Assembly (NCBI GenBank): GCA_964235675.1
Contig: CAXSEA010000236.1
Location: forward strand, 1 to 5,723
Length of the DNA stretch: 5,723 nucleotides
Reading direction: 5' to 3'
From: CAXSEA01 sp964235675
Lineage (GTDB): Bacteria > Armatimonadota > Armatimonadia > Armatimonadales > Capsulimonadaceae
Notes under the pieces: model-generated
Database searches by the model: none
Seen by the model: the letters and a program-made list of their open reading frames with translations, nothing else
What the model was told of the DNA's origin: nothing
Program-made: the position numbers and the translations under genes
Shown here: positions 1-5,553 of the stretch, one piece after another
How the letters are laid out: each line of letters begins with the position of its first letter
Numbering within the stretch: the first letter of the stretch is position 1

Positions 1-182
1 ATACGGCTGTTCATCGCTATGCCCATCGTCGAGCCGACCGAGCTTTCAGTCATCTCGTAATGCAGAACCTGGCCGGGCTTGTATTTATACTTCAGCGTCA
101 CCGCACCTGGCGCGGCGGCTTGGGCGGGAGCGAGTGCAAAGATGGCGAGCAGCGTTGCTGCGGCGATACAGAAGCGGTTCAT
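1..182 (-). CDS. Secreted protein of the tandem YKFTPGEVLRY family, N-terminal part (copy 1, cut by window edge)
   Basis: This is the 5' end of a minus-strand gene; its first 60 codons lie in the window and the rest runs off the left edge. The start is an ATG at 182-180, with a good Shine-Dalgarno (AAAGGAA, 195-189) six bases upstream. Residues 1-22 form a Sec signal peptide: Arg3, then a hydrophobic core, then an AQA cleavage site. Directly after it comes LKYKYKPGQVLHYEMTES (residues 30-47), which matches the same position of the two complete neighbours (YKFTPGEVLRY). I infer that it is a third copy of the same exported family. It lies 219 bases downstream of copy 2 on the same strand, a gap large enough for its own promoter. 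Function is unknown. Family membership rests only on the signal peptide and the first motif. Confidence 0.8.
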   Translation of the reverse strand, partial: MNRFCIAAATLLAIFALAPAQAAAPGAVTLKYKYKPGQVLHYEMTESSVGSTMGIAMNSR

Positions 183-188
183 GGGTGG

Positions 189-195
189 TTCCTTT
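189..195 (-). promoter_or_regulatory. Shine-Dalgarno of copy 1
   Basis: AAAGGAA on the minus strand, six bases before the ATG at 182. It fixes the start of the truncated secreted-protein gene. Confidence 0.7.
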
Positions 196-208
196 ATCAG
201 TGCTGATT

Positions 209-236
209 AGATTACAGACGCTGTGAGATGGGTGAA
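209..236 (-). promoter_or_regulatory. Possible promoter of copy 1
   Basis: On the minus strand, TTCACC (236-231) and TAATCT (214-209) are separated by 16 bases. The -35 matches consensus at four of six positions and the -10 only in its TANNNT core. A transcript would start near 202, giving a leader of about 20 bases that contains the Shine-Dalgarno. The position fits but the hexamers are weak. I see nothing else convincing in the 183-401 gap. Confidence 0.3.
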
Positions 237-385
237 TCGGCTGTCGGTTTAAGATTCGCACTGCGGCGAGCGAATTCCTTCCTCGCTTGACGGCATCACC
301 CTCTGATAGACACCGCATTGGCGAAACGGTTGCCTCAAGCCTGCGGACGCTCCCTGCGAAGCTGTTAATTCCGAGTCTGCACGAG

Positions 386-400
386 CTTTGCTTTGCTTTG
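386..400. repeat. Three tandem CTTTG units
   Basis: Three perfect copies of the pentamer CTTTG (CAAAG on the minus strand) lie directly downstream of the copy 2 stop codon (404-402). It is a very short microsatellite outside coding sequence, with no evident role. Confidence 0.6.
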
Positions 401-401
401 T

Positions 402-1277
402 TTAGCTCCCGACGCGCTGCATGCTCATCGTCATGGTTGTGTGCGATTTGTTCGCGCCCACGCCTGGCTTGTTGGAGAGCCAATTTGTCGATGTATCGAG
501 ATGCAACGCAGTTGTTACGCCTCTGATGGAGCCGTCGGTGACGTCGAACTGCTCGCGCCCAGTGCCGGTTTCGGTGCCGGTGACGCGCAACCCGTCGCCC
601 GCGGTGCGCGACAGGTCCATGTCCATGGAATAGCGCAAAGCGATATCGGCCACCGAGTGTCCCCCCTCGGAACTGACGCCGAGCAGCGACTGCTTCGTAT
701 ACATCTGGCCGCCGATGGTGCTGCCGAAGCGAATCACGCTGCGCCAGATATCGCCGACGCTTACGGGATGGTCCGGGAGCTGGGAGAACTGTCCCATGCT
801 TCCGCCGCTGGAGGCCATGCTCGTTGCCCCCGACCCGTCAGGCGCCGGATCGGGTGTATCGAGCTTCATGGAAATTTGCGCGCCCGTCGGCGACACCACT
901 ATTGTGCCGTCACCGAGCGAATCTGCCGGCACGCTGATCGGCATCGTAGCGCCGTTCGCGGTCATCGTCATGGTCGGCTGGCCGAACGCCATGTGGATCG
1001 TCGCGTTGCCGGTGGCCGGCTCCACCGACTGCACCGTATATGTCAGGACAGCGGTCATATGCGTGACCATCGGGACGTTGCTGCTGAAGCTGGTATATCC
1101 GCCGGCGCTGGAAGTGTCCGTCGCGTACTTGTAGCGCAGCACCTCGCCGGGGGTGAACTTGTACTTCAGGAGAACTGCGACAGGGGCAGGGATAGGAGTG
1201 GGCGCGGTCTGCGCCAGCGCGGCGGCGGGAACGAGGGCGAGCAGGGCGGAAATTAAAATGGTGAGCTGAGAATGCAT
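402..1277 (-). CDS. Secreted protein of unknown function, YKFTPGEVLRY family (copy 2)
   Basis: Complete 291-residue protein, predicted to be exported. Residues 1-22 are a signal peptide with a hydrophobic core ending ALA before Gln23. The mature part opens with YKFTPGEVLRY (39-49), followed by an alternating polar/hydrophobic, beta-rich stretch rich in Thr, Ser and Met. Next come VVSPTGA (127-133), a Gly/Ser linker (about 145-166), HPVSVGDIWR (170-179), SEGGHSVA (203-210) and REQFDVTDG (241-249). The same motifs occur in the same order in the neighbour at 1353-2309. Only one Cys-free mature chain and no catalytic triad or membrane helix are visible, so an enzyme is not indicated. It vaguely resembles DUF6263-type beta-rich secreted proteins, but I cannot confirm this. 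An in-frame ATG at 1301 would add eight residues before the signal peptide. I prefer 1277 because the -10-like TACAAT (1292-1287) lies inside that extension. Neither start has a clear Shine-Dalgarno. Confidence 0.85.
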   Translation of the reverse strand: MHSQLTILISALLALVPAAALAQTAPTPIPAPVAVLLKYKFTPGEVLRYKYATDTSSAGGYTSFSSNVPMVTHMTAVLTYTVQSVEPATGNATIHMAFGQPTMTMTANGATMPISVPADSLGDGTIVVSPTGAQISMKLDTPDPAPDGSGATSMASSGGSMGQFSQLPDHPVSVGDIWRSVIRFGSTIGGQMYTKQSLLGVSSEGGHSVADIALRYSMDMDLSRTAGDGLRVTGTETGTGREQFDVTDGSIRGVTTALHLDTSTNWLSNKPGVGANKSHTTMTMSMQRVGS

Positions 1278-1286
1278 CGTTTCGTT

Positions 1287-1292
1287 ATTGTA
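1287..1292 (-). promoter_or_regulatory. Candidate -10 element of copy 2, suggesting a leaderless transcript
   Basis: TACAAT on the minus strand matches the TATAAT consensus at five of six positions and lies nine bases before the ATG at 1277. Transcription starting six to nine bases after it would begin at or just before the start codon, which fits the absence of a Shine-Dalgarno. No good -35 is seen at 16-18 bases upstream. Confidence 0.4.
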
Positions 1293-1352
1293 ATGGAGCA
1301 TATTAAGAACGTTCGTCGATGGGCGACCGCAAAGGCTAAAACAATGAATTGC

Positions 1353-2309
1353 TTACCGGGTCTGACCGGAACTTTGCGGCATGGTTTGTTGAATGAGACG
1401 CATTTGAGTCGTTGTAACCATCGACGTCTTGAAAGCGTCCTTGCTGCCCGAGTCCGACCTGGAACCGGCGCGGGGCGGGTCTTTCGACATAATCGTTACG
1501 GTAACGGCGCTGGCGAGCAGCGTACCGGAAGTGACGTCGAACTGCTCGCTTCCTATTCCCGTGGAGTGGGTGGTCTCTTCAATCGTGCCGGGGGCTTTGG
1601 GAGTGGCGGTCATGGAGAACTGATCGCCAAGATTTGCGACTGTGTGGCCGCCGCTTCGGCTTAAGGCGACCAGCGACTCTTTTTGGTACTCCCGCCCTGT
1701 AGCGAACGCGCCAAACCCGGAGGCGAAGCGCCAAACGTCGCCCACTTGAATGGGATGGTTCGGGAATGGGCCGCCTAGGCCGAGTCCGCTATCGTCAAAA
1801 CCGCCCGTGCCGGGCATGATGGATGAAGTTTCCATGCTCCCGTTCGCTGAGGCGGGAGGCGGCTTGTCGGCGTCGGGCGCGTCGCTGCCGTCGTTTGCTT
1901 GGGCGTCTGCCGCGACGAGCACCGGCGCGCCGAGCGGCGAAACCGTCACCGTTCGCGCCGCCTGCGTCGCCGAAGATGCTTCTGCGCCCGGCATCGAAAA
2001 CGGCCGGCCATTGAGCGTAGTAGTAGATTTCAAGCCGCTTTCCCCCACCGAAAGGGTAGCGTCGCCCGTTTTCGCATCGACCGACTCCACCGTGGCGGTT
2101 ACCAGCATGGAAATACGGCTCGTCATCTGGGAGATCGAGGAGCCGCCTTTGATGTCCATCGTCATCTGGTAGCGCAGGACCTCTCCCGGCGTGAACTTGT
2201 ACGCCAGCGAGGCCGCGCCGGGCGTATCGGCGTGGGCGGGAATCAGCAGCGCCGCAGTACAGAAAGCTAAGGCCAGATATGCTGGGGCGGCGACGAGGTT
2301 ACGATACAT
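1353..2309 (-). CDS. Secreted protein of unknown function, YKFTPGEVLRY family (copy 3)
   Basis: Complete 318-residue exported protein, homologous along its length to the gene at 402-1277. Residues 1-27 are a signal peptide (MYRN start, hydrophobic core, AHA cleavage site). Motifs in order are YKFTPGEVLRY (37-47), VESVDAKTGDAT (74-85), VTVSPLGA (121-128), HPIQVGDVWR (185-194), SRSGGHTVA (217-225) and SEQFDVTSG (254-262). Between the two halves lies an Asp/Pro/Gly/Ser-rich, probably disordered linker (about 134-182), longer than in copy 2. The ATG at 2309 is chosen because it starts the signal peptide and has AAGGA 11 bases upstream. The open frame continues upstream to 2555 only through the lpd terminator and the end of lpd, which cannot be coding. 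The gene lies 75 bases upstream of copy 2, so co-transcription is possible. No metal site or catalytic motif is evident, and I do not recognise a function. Confidence 0.88.
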   Translation of the reverse strand: MYRNLVAAPAYLALAFCTAALLIPAHADTPGAASLAYKFTPGEVLRYQMTMDIKGGSSISQMTSRISMLVTATVESVDAKTGDATLSVGESGLKSTTTLNGRPFSMPGAEASSATQAARTVTVSPLGAPVLVAADAQANDGSDAPDADKPPPASANGSMETSSIMPGTGGFDDSGLGLGGPFPNHPIQVGDVWRFASGFGAFATGREYQKESLVALSRSGGHTVANLGDQFSMTATPKAPGTIEETTHSTGIGSEQFDVTSGTLLASAVTVTIMSKDPPRAGSRSDSGSKDAFKTSMVTTTQMRLIQQTMPQSSGQTR

Positions 2310-2320
2310 AGCGGTCTTGA

Positions 2321-2325
2321 TCCTT
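2321..2325 (-). promoter_or_regulatory. Shine-Dalgarno of copy 3
   Basis: AAGGA on the minus strand, 11 bases before the ATG at 2309. The spacing is somewhat long, but it is the only purine-rich motif near the start, and it supports 2309 over the upstream starts in the same frame. Confidence 0.5.
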
Positions 2326-2352
2326 ATTCGGCCCGATAGAAACAACATACCG

Positions 2353-2400
2353 AAAAAAGACAAGAAATTAGCCCTACGCGACCAAATGGTCGCGTAGGGC
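2353..2400 (-). terminator. Rho-independent terminator of lpd
   Basis: A perfect 14-bp inverted repeat (GCCCTACGCGACCA and its complement, 2371-2400) has only two bases between the arms. It begins 28 bases after the lpd stop. On the minus strand it is followed by a T-rich run ending in six T (2370-2353). The other strand has no T tract, so it terminates minus-strand transcription. It insulates the secreted-protein cluster from lpd. Confidence 0.9.
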
Positions 2401-2428
2401 CGATAACTTACGTCAGAGTTCATCCCGC

Positions 2429-3898
2429 CTACTTGTGCACGCTCATGCCCTTGGAGTCTTGGGCAGCTTCCATCACCGCTTCGCCGAGGCTGGGGTGGGC
2501 GTGGATGGTGTGCATCAGTTCGTCTATGGTGGATTCGAGCTTGATCGAGACGCACAGCTCGTGGATCAGGTCGGAGGCGTGGGGGCCGACGATGTGCGCG
2601 CCGAGGATCTCGCCGTATTTCTTTTCGGAGACGATCTTCACCATGCCGACGTTTTCGTTGATCGCCATCGCCTTGCCGAGGTTGCGGAAGGTAAACTTGC
2701 CGACCTGGACGTCGTAGCCGGCTTCCTTGGCTTCTTTCTCGGTGAGGCCGGTGGTGGCGATTTCGGGTTCGGTGTAGATGCAGTTGGGGATCGCCTTGTA
2801 GTCCATGGCCTCGTCGTGGCCGAGGATGTTGGACGCCGCCACCTCGCCCTCGCGGGTGGCGACATGGGCCAGCGCCATGCGTCCGCCGGTGACGTCGCCG
2901 ATGGCGTAGATGTTAGGGATATTGGTGCGCATGCGGTCGTCCACCGGAATGCGCCGCTTCTCGATCTTCACGCCTGCCGCTTCCAGGCCCAAGCCTTCGG
3001 TGTACGGGGAGCGTCCGACGGCGACCAGCAGCTTGTCGAAGGTCAGCTCGCTCTTTTCGCCCTTGGCGTTGGAGTAGGTGAGCTTGCGTCCGGGAACGTC
3101 CACGGATTCTACTTTGGTGCTCGTCATGATCTTGATGCCGCGCTTGGTGAGGAGCTTGGCGAGTTCGTCGGTGATCTCGGGGTCGCAGTTCGGGACGATG
3201 TTAGGCATCAGCTCGACGATGGTGACCTGCGTGCCGAGGCCGGAGTAGACATAAGCGAACTCGGTGCCGACCGCGCCCGCGCCTAAGACGACCAGGTTCT
3301 TGGGGATCTCCAGCGTAGAGACAGCCTCGTTGCTCGTCCAGACGGCCGTTTTACCCAGCTCGCCGGAGGCCTTGCGGCGGTTCACTTCGGAGTTGTCGAT
3401 AAAGACGTCGGAGTCCTTGCCGCCGCCGTCGAGGCCGGGGATGGGAATCTTAGCCGGAACGGAGCCGGTGGCGATCACGATGTTTTTGGTGGCGATGCGC
3501 TCGGTTTTTCCGTCAGGGGTGGTGGCCTCGACGGTATTCTTGTCGATGATCTTGCCCTTGCCCTTGATGTAGCGCACTTTGTTCTTCTTGAACAGGAACT
3601 CCACGCCGCCGACCAGGGTGCCGACTACTTTGTCCTTGCGTCCCATCACCTTGCCGAAATCGAAGCCGGCGGTGTCCACTTTCAGGCCGAAATCCTCGGC
3701 GTGGCGGAGGGTGTCGAGAGCGGCGACGGAGCCGATCATCGTCTTGGTGGGAATGCAGCCCCAGTTAAGGCAGGTGCCGCCCGCGTTGTCGAAGTCGATG
3801 CAGACGACGCTCGCGCCTCCCTTGGCCGCCGAAATCGCCGCCGGATAGCCGCCGGGGCCGCCGCCGATTACCACTACATCTACAGGTGCATCTGCCAT
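2429..3898 (-). CDS. lpdA: Dihydrolipoyl dehydrogenase (E3)
   Basis: Cytoplasmic FAD-dependent disulfide oxidoreductase of 489 residues. It reoxidises dihydrolipoamide with NAD+ for pyruvate, 2-oxoglutarate or branched-chain dehydrogenase complexes or for glycine cleavage. The family signatures are all present: FAD-binding GGGPGG (12-17), redox pair Cys43/Cys48 in GGTCLNWGCIPTK, ATGS (143-146), NAD-binding GAGAVG (206-211) with Glu229 ending the second strand, second FAD motif AIGD (332-335), and the C-terminal His468-Pro-x-x-x-Glu473 dyad in HAHPSLGE. The protein is slightly longer than the usual 460-475 residues. Most of the excess is an insert of about 20-25 residues around 160-186, between the FAD and NAD domains. 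The start at 3898 is preferred over an in-frame ATG at 3916, because GGGAGAA sits nine bases before 3898 and the upstream ATG lacks a Shine-Dalgarno. No E1 or E2 genes are adjacent, and the gene is followed by a strong terminator. lpdA is used in the generic sense; which complex it serves cannot be told. Confidence 0.97.
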   Translation of the reverse strand: MADAPVDVVVIGGGPGGYPAAISAAKGGASVVCIDFDNAGGTCLNWGCIPTKTMIGSVAALDTLRHAEDFGLKVDTAGFDFGKVMGRKDKVVGTLVGGVEFLFKKNKVRYIKGKGKIIDKNTVEATTPDGKTERIATKNIVIATGSVPAKIPIPGLDGGGKDSDVFIDNSEVNRRKASGELGKTAVWTSNEAVSTLEIPKNLVVLGAGAVGTEFAYVYSGLGTQVTIVELMPNIVPNCDPEITDELAKLLTKRGIKIMTSTKVESVDVPGRKLTYSNAKGEKSELTFDKLLVAVGRSPYTEGLGLEAAGVKIEKRRIPVDDRMRTNIPNIYAIGDVTGGRMALAHVATREGEVAASNILGHDEAMDYKAIPNCIYTEPEIATTGLTEKEAKEAGYDVQVGKFTFRNLGKAMAINENVGMVKIVSEKKYGEILGAHIVGPHASDLIHELCVSIKLESTIDELMHTIHAHPSLGEAVMEAAQDSKGMSVHK

Positions 3899-3907
3899 GA
3901 GGTTTAT

Positions 3908-3914
3908 TTCTCCC
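3908..3914 (-). promoter_or_regulatory. Shine-Dalgarno that decides the lpd start
   Basis: GGGAGAA on the minus strand, nine bases before the ATG at 3898. It overlaps the alternative ATG at 3916, which would add six residues, so the upstream ATG is unlikely to be the initiation codon. Confidence 0.75.
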
Positions 3915-4032
3915 ATCCCAAATCGGCGCGTGACGTGGCCGAAGGGAACCGCCGAAAATTGAATGGATGCCGTATTATGGCAGGAAGCCGAACCGTGTCC
4001 CGCGGGGTGCCATAAAAAGAGCGCAGCCGCAG

Positions 4033-4061
4033 ATTATGGAGCGGTGCGCGGCAAGTGATAA
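4033..4061 (-). promoter_or_regulatory. Possible lpd promoter
   Basis: On the minus strand, TTATCA (4061-4056) is followed after 17 bases by CATAAT (4038-4033), matching four and five of six consensus positions. The start would be near 4026, giving a leader of about 127 bases. A second CATAAT (3979-3974) has a poorer -35. Read-through from the tRNA promoter is an alternative, since no clear terminator follows the tRNA. Confidence 0.35.
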
Positions 4062-4095
4062 AGCCGTACAATTTCACAACACCGAAAACGGAAAT

Positions 4096-4177
4096 TGGTG
4101 CCTAGGGCGGGACTCGAACCCGCAAGCTTTCGCGAGGGATTTTAAGTCCCTTGTGTATACCATTCCACCACCTAGGC
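4096..4177 (-). tRNA. tRNA-Leu (anticodon UAA)
   Basis: The minus strand folds into a full cloverleaf. The acceptor stem GCCTAGG/CCTAGGC has seven perfect pairs. The anticodon stem AGGGA/TCCCT encloses the loop CTTAAAA, so the anticodon is TAA at 4144-4142, reading UUA leucine codons. A variable region of about 11 bases can form a small GC/GC stem with a GAAA loop, as expected for a class II tRNA. The T arm is GCGGG-TTCGAGT-CCCGC (4123-4107). The discriminator A (4099) is followed by an encoded CCA (4098-4096). It has its own upstream promoter and lies about 200 bases upstream of lpd on the same strand. Confidence 0.96.
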
Positions 4178-4198
4178 AAGGCGAGCGCTCGGCGGAAA

Positions 4199-4228
4199 AG
4201 TATAGCATTCAAGCTATGGTAGAGTCAA
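4199..4228 (-). promoter_or_regulatory. Sigma70-type promoter of the tRNA-Leu gene
   Basis: On the minus strand, TTGACT (4228-4223) and TATACT (4204-4199) are separated by 18 bases; both match consensus at five of six positions. The predicted start near 4192 leaves a 5' leader of about 14 bases. A short inverted repeat, ATAGC-N6-GCTAT (4202-4217), sits in the spacer and touches the -10. The leader contains the palindrome CGAGCGCTCG (4182-4191). Confidence 0.75.
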
Positions 4229-4322
4229 ACCGAGCTATTCGCCACGAGAATTTGGCTGTCTATTGAAAATCGGTAGGCCAACCAGCGTTACATAAGATAT
4301 TCGCGGCAACGATTGAACCGAC

Positions 4323-4327
4323 AGGAG
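4323..4327 (+). promoter_or_regulatory. Shine-Dalgarno of the NTF2-like gene
   Basis: AGGAG lies eight bases before the ATG at 4336. A GTG at 4333, directly before that ATG, is only five bases away. The ATG has the better spacing and codon, and the choice changes the protein by one residue. No convincing promoter was found in 4229-4322: TTGAAA (4263-4268) has only poor -10 candidates, at 20 bases or more. Confidence 0.7.
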
Positions 4328-4335
4328 AACCGGTG

Positions 4336-4866
4336 ATGGTAATTATTCGGCGCACTACAGCGGCTTTGTGCCTGGCACTCTTATGGGCAGGGACGGCAGC
4401 TAGGGCGGATGTACCGCTGAAGCAGACCTTTCAAAAGCTCTATGCCGCGCGGGACCAGGCGGTTGACAGCAAAGATTATGCCGCGATATTTGCCTCGTAT
4501 TCACCGGATTTCATCAAGATCCACCTACACGGCAACAAGGATAATTTGCAGGCTTTAAAGGCGCACTACATCGAGGCGGCAACAAAAGCTACCATCATCG
4601 TATCGGCCTCGGCCTTGCAGAGCGTCTCGGCATCTGGGCCGACGGCAACCGCAGTTGTTGCCGATACGATAAAAGTGGTATTCACCGATCCACGAAACGG
4701 CAATTCGGTCGTTGCCCAGGCTATCGTAACTAATCGCGATATTTGGGCAAAGACCAAATCCGGATGGCTTGAAACAAACAGTAAAACGCTCTCGGCCCAG
4801 ATTATGCTCAACGGGAAGCCGGTGGCGATTCCCGCCGCTCCTGGAGCTGGCCCAATGTTCACTTGA
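4336..4866 (+). CDS. Small secreted protein, probable NTF2/SnoaL-like (DUF4440-type) fold
   Basis: Complete 176-residue exported protein. Residues 1-24 are a signal peptide with Arg5-Arg6, a Leu/Ala core and the cleavage site ARA before Asp25. The mature chain begins with a helix, LKQTFQKLYAARDQAV (28-43), then DYAAIFASYSPDFIKI. It ends in beta strands that include RDIWAKTKSGWLETNS (134-149). This order, with an N-terminal helix carrying the 'drD.ai...D...A' type pattern and a C-terminal 'W.k...GW' strand, is typical of SnoaL/DUF4440 NTF2-like proteins. I infer the fold from pattern only. Catalytic residues of a known NTF2-like enzyme are not identifiable, so ligand binding or a structural role is as likely as catalysis. 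A proline-rich tail follows residue 160. The helix motif recurs in the gene starting at 5554. The stop lies 43 bases before the acetyltransferase gene. Confidence 0.85.
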   Translation: MVIIRRTTAALCLALLWAGTAARADVPLKQTFQKLYAARDQAVDSKDYAAIFASYSPDFIKIHLHGNKDNLQALKAHYIEAATKATIIVSASALQSVSASGPTATAVVADTIKVVFTDPRNGNSVVAQAIVTNRDIWAKTKSGWLETNSKTLSAQIMLNGKPVAIPAAPGAGPMFT

Positions 4867-4893
4867 AAGCGATGCGCTCGGAACAAGTCATGC

Positions 4894-4899
4894 TAGACT
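4894..4899 (+). promoter_or_regulatory. Candidate extended -10 element of the GNAT gene
   Basis: TGCTAGACT (4891-4899) resembles an extended -10 (TG-N-TANNNT), ten bases before the ATG at 4910. The gene has no Shine-Dalgarno, so a nearly leaderless transcript is possible. The only -35-like TTGAAA (4863-4868) is 25 bases away, which is too far. Confidence 0.3.
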
Positions 4900-4909
4900 G
4901 AGTTGCATA

Positions 4910-5491
4910 ATGCCAAGCCCGTTACATCCATCGCCAAGCGTCAAGACCGACCGCTTGATCGTCCGCCGCTTCGCCGAAACGGATTTGGACGATTTTCTGG
5001 CGTACCACAACCATCCGGACATTTCTACCTACATGCCGATGGAGCCGATGAGCGAGGCGCAGGCATCCACTTTCCTGGCGCGTCAGGCGGTGGCGGTGGA
5101 CAATCAGAGAAACCTGTACCATGCCTTCGCCATCCACCATACCGGCGACGACAAGGTAATCGGCGAGGTGGGCATCTATCTGGGGCCGGCGCCGGAGCAC
5201 AAAGCGGAAATCGGGTTCGCGCTGCATCCGGAGTACCAGGGGCGCGGCTACGCGACCGAAGCGGCGAGGCCGCTGCTGGAGTATGCGTTCGTCACCTGCG
5301 ATCTGCACCGCGTGACCGCGATGTGCGACACGCGCAACGCGCCGTCGTTCCAGCTGATGGAGCGGCTGGCGATGCGCCGCGAGGGGCATCTGCTGCAAAG
5401 CCATCTCACCGGCGAAGTTTGGCAGGACGAGTACCTTTACGCCCTTCTGCGGGACGAATGGGCGGCCCAAACCGGGCAGGCGGTAAACTGA
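4910..5491 (+). CDS. GNAT family N-acetyltransferase, RimJ/RimL type
   Basis: Complete 193-residue cytoplasmic protein of the Acetyltransf_3-type GNAT family, which transfers acetyl from acetyl-CoA to an amine; the substrate is unknown. Residues 13-32 (KTDRLIVRRFAETDLDDFLA) are the usual opening of this group. Core strands VIGEVGIYL (83-91) and AEIGFALHPEYQGRGYATEA (99-118) include the acetyl-CoA pyrophosphate loop Q110-G-R-G-Y-A115. It continues with NAPSFQLMERLAMRREG (143-159), where the Asn143-x-x-Ser145 region and the following helix match RimJ/RimL relatives, and ends with the typical DEYLYALLRDEW (173-184). The frame stays open upstream to 4769, but that would overlap the NTF2-like gene and add a non-conserved stretch, so 4910 is chosen. 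Whether it modifies ribosomal protein N termini, an antibiotic or a metabolite cannot be told. It lies between two genes for exported proteins. Confidence 0.93.
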   Translation: MPSPLHPSPSVKTDRLIVRRFAETDLDDFLAYHNHPDISTYMPMEPMSEAQASTFLARQAVAVDNQRNLYHAFAIHHTGDDKVIGEVGIYLGPAPEHKAEIGFALHPEYQGRGYATEAARPLLEYAFVTCDLHRVTAMCDTRNAPSFQLMERLAMRREGHLLQSHLTGEVWQDEYLYALLRDEWAAQTGQAVN

Positions 5492-5516
5492 GAAGGTAAA
5501 GAAAACGCATTGGAAC

Positions 5517-5540
5517 TCCCCTCCTAGGATTAGGAGGGGA
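5517..5540 (+). promoter_or_regulatory. Hairpin that buries a Shine-Dalgarno-like sequence
   Basis: A perfect 10-bp inverted repeat (TCCCCTCCTA and complement) around a four-base loop. Its 3' arm contains AGGAGGGG, the only ribosome-binding-like sequence before the ATG at 5554, and its 5' arm resembles the 16S anti-Shine-Dalgarno. No T tract follows on either strand, so it is a poor intrinsic terminator. It could still mark the end of the GNAT transcript. Confidence 0.55.
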
Positions 5541-5553
5541 ATCAGAAACTGAT
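5541..5553 (+). repeat. Small inverted repeat directly before the start codon
   Basis: ATCAG-AAA-CTGAT is a 5-bp perfect inverted repeat that begins at the base after the previous hairpin and ends at the base before the ATG at 5554. It is short and AT-containing, so its stability alone is low. Confidence 0.5.

Noticed and set aside
85..483. Minus-strand open frame spanning the gap between copies 1 and 2
   Set aside because: It overlaps both flanking genes in another frame, is Arg/His/Ser-rich without a domain, and has no Shine-Dalgarno.
393..1256. Long plus-strand open frame opposite copy 2
   Set aside because: It is His/Arg/Ala-rich without any domain and lies antisense to a gene with a signal peptide and motifs conserved in its neighbour. 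It is a GC-driven shadow.
2310..2555. Upstream extension of the copy 3 reading frame to an ATG at 2555
   Set aside because: It would read through the lpd terminator hairpin and the 3' end of lpd, and would place 82 non-conserved residues before a perfect signal peptide.
2435..3286. Long plus-strand open frame opposite lpd
   Set aside because: It is Gly/Val/Asp-rich low-information sequence antisense to a gene with every Lpd motif. Such shadows are common opposite GC-rich genes.
4068..4095. Terminator directly after the tRNA
   Set aside because: Only a three-pair CCG-TTTT-CGG element is seen, with no T run after it. It is too weak to call.
3967..4266. Plus-strand open frame containing LGRDSNPQAF and IPPP
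   Set aside because: This is the well-known false protein produced by translating the antisense strand of a tRNA. The tRNA-Leu gene fully explains it.
4903..5499. Alternative plus-frame and minus-frame open frames across the GNAT gene
   Set aside because: They lack any domain pattern, whereas the frame at 4910-5491 carries the complete GNAT signature.
5517..5540. Hairpin as a classical rho-independent terminator of the GNAT gene
   Set aside because: No run of T follows on the plus strand, and on the minus strand the nearest T-rich stretch is about ten bases away. It is kept instead as a possible leader structure.
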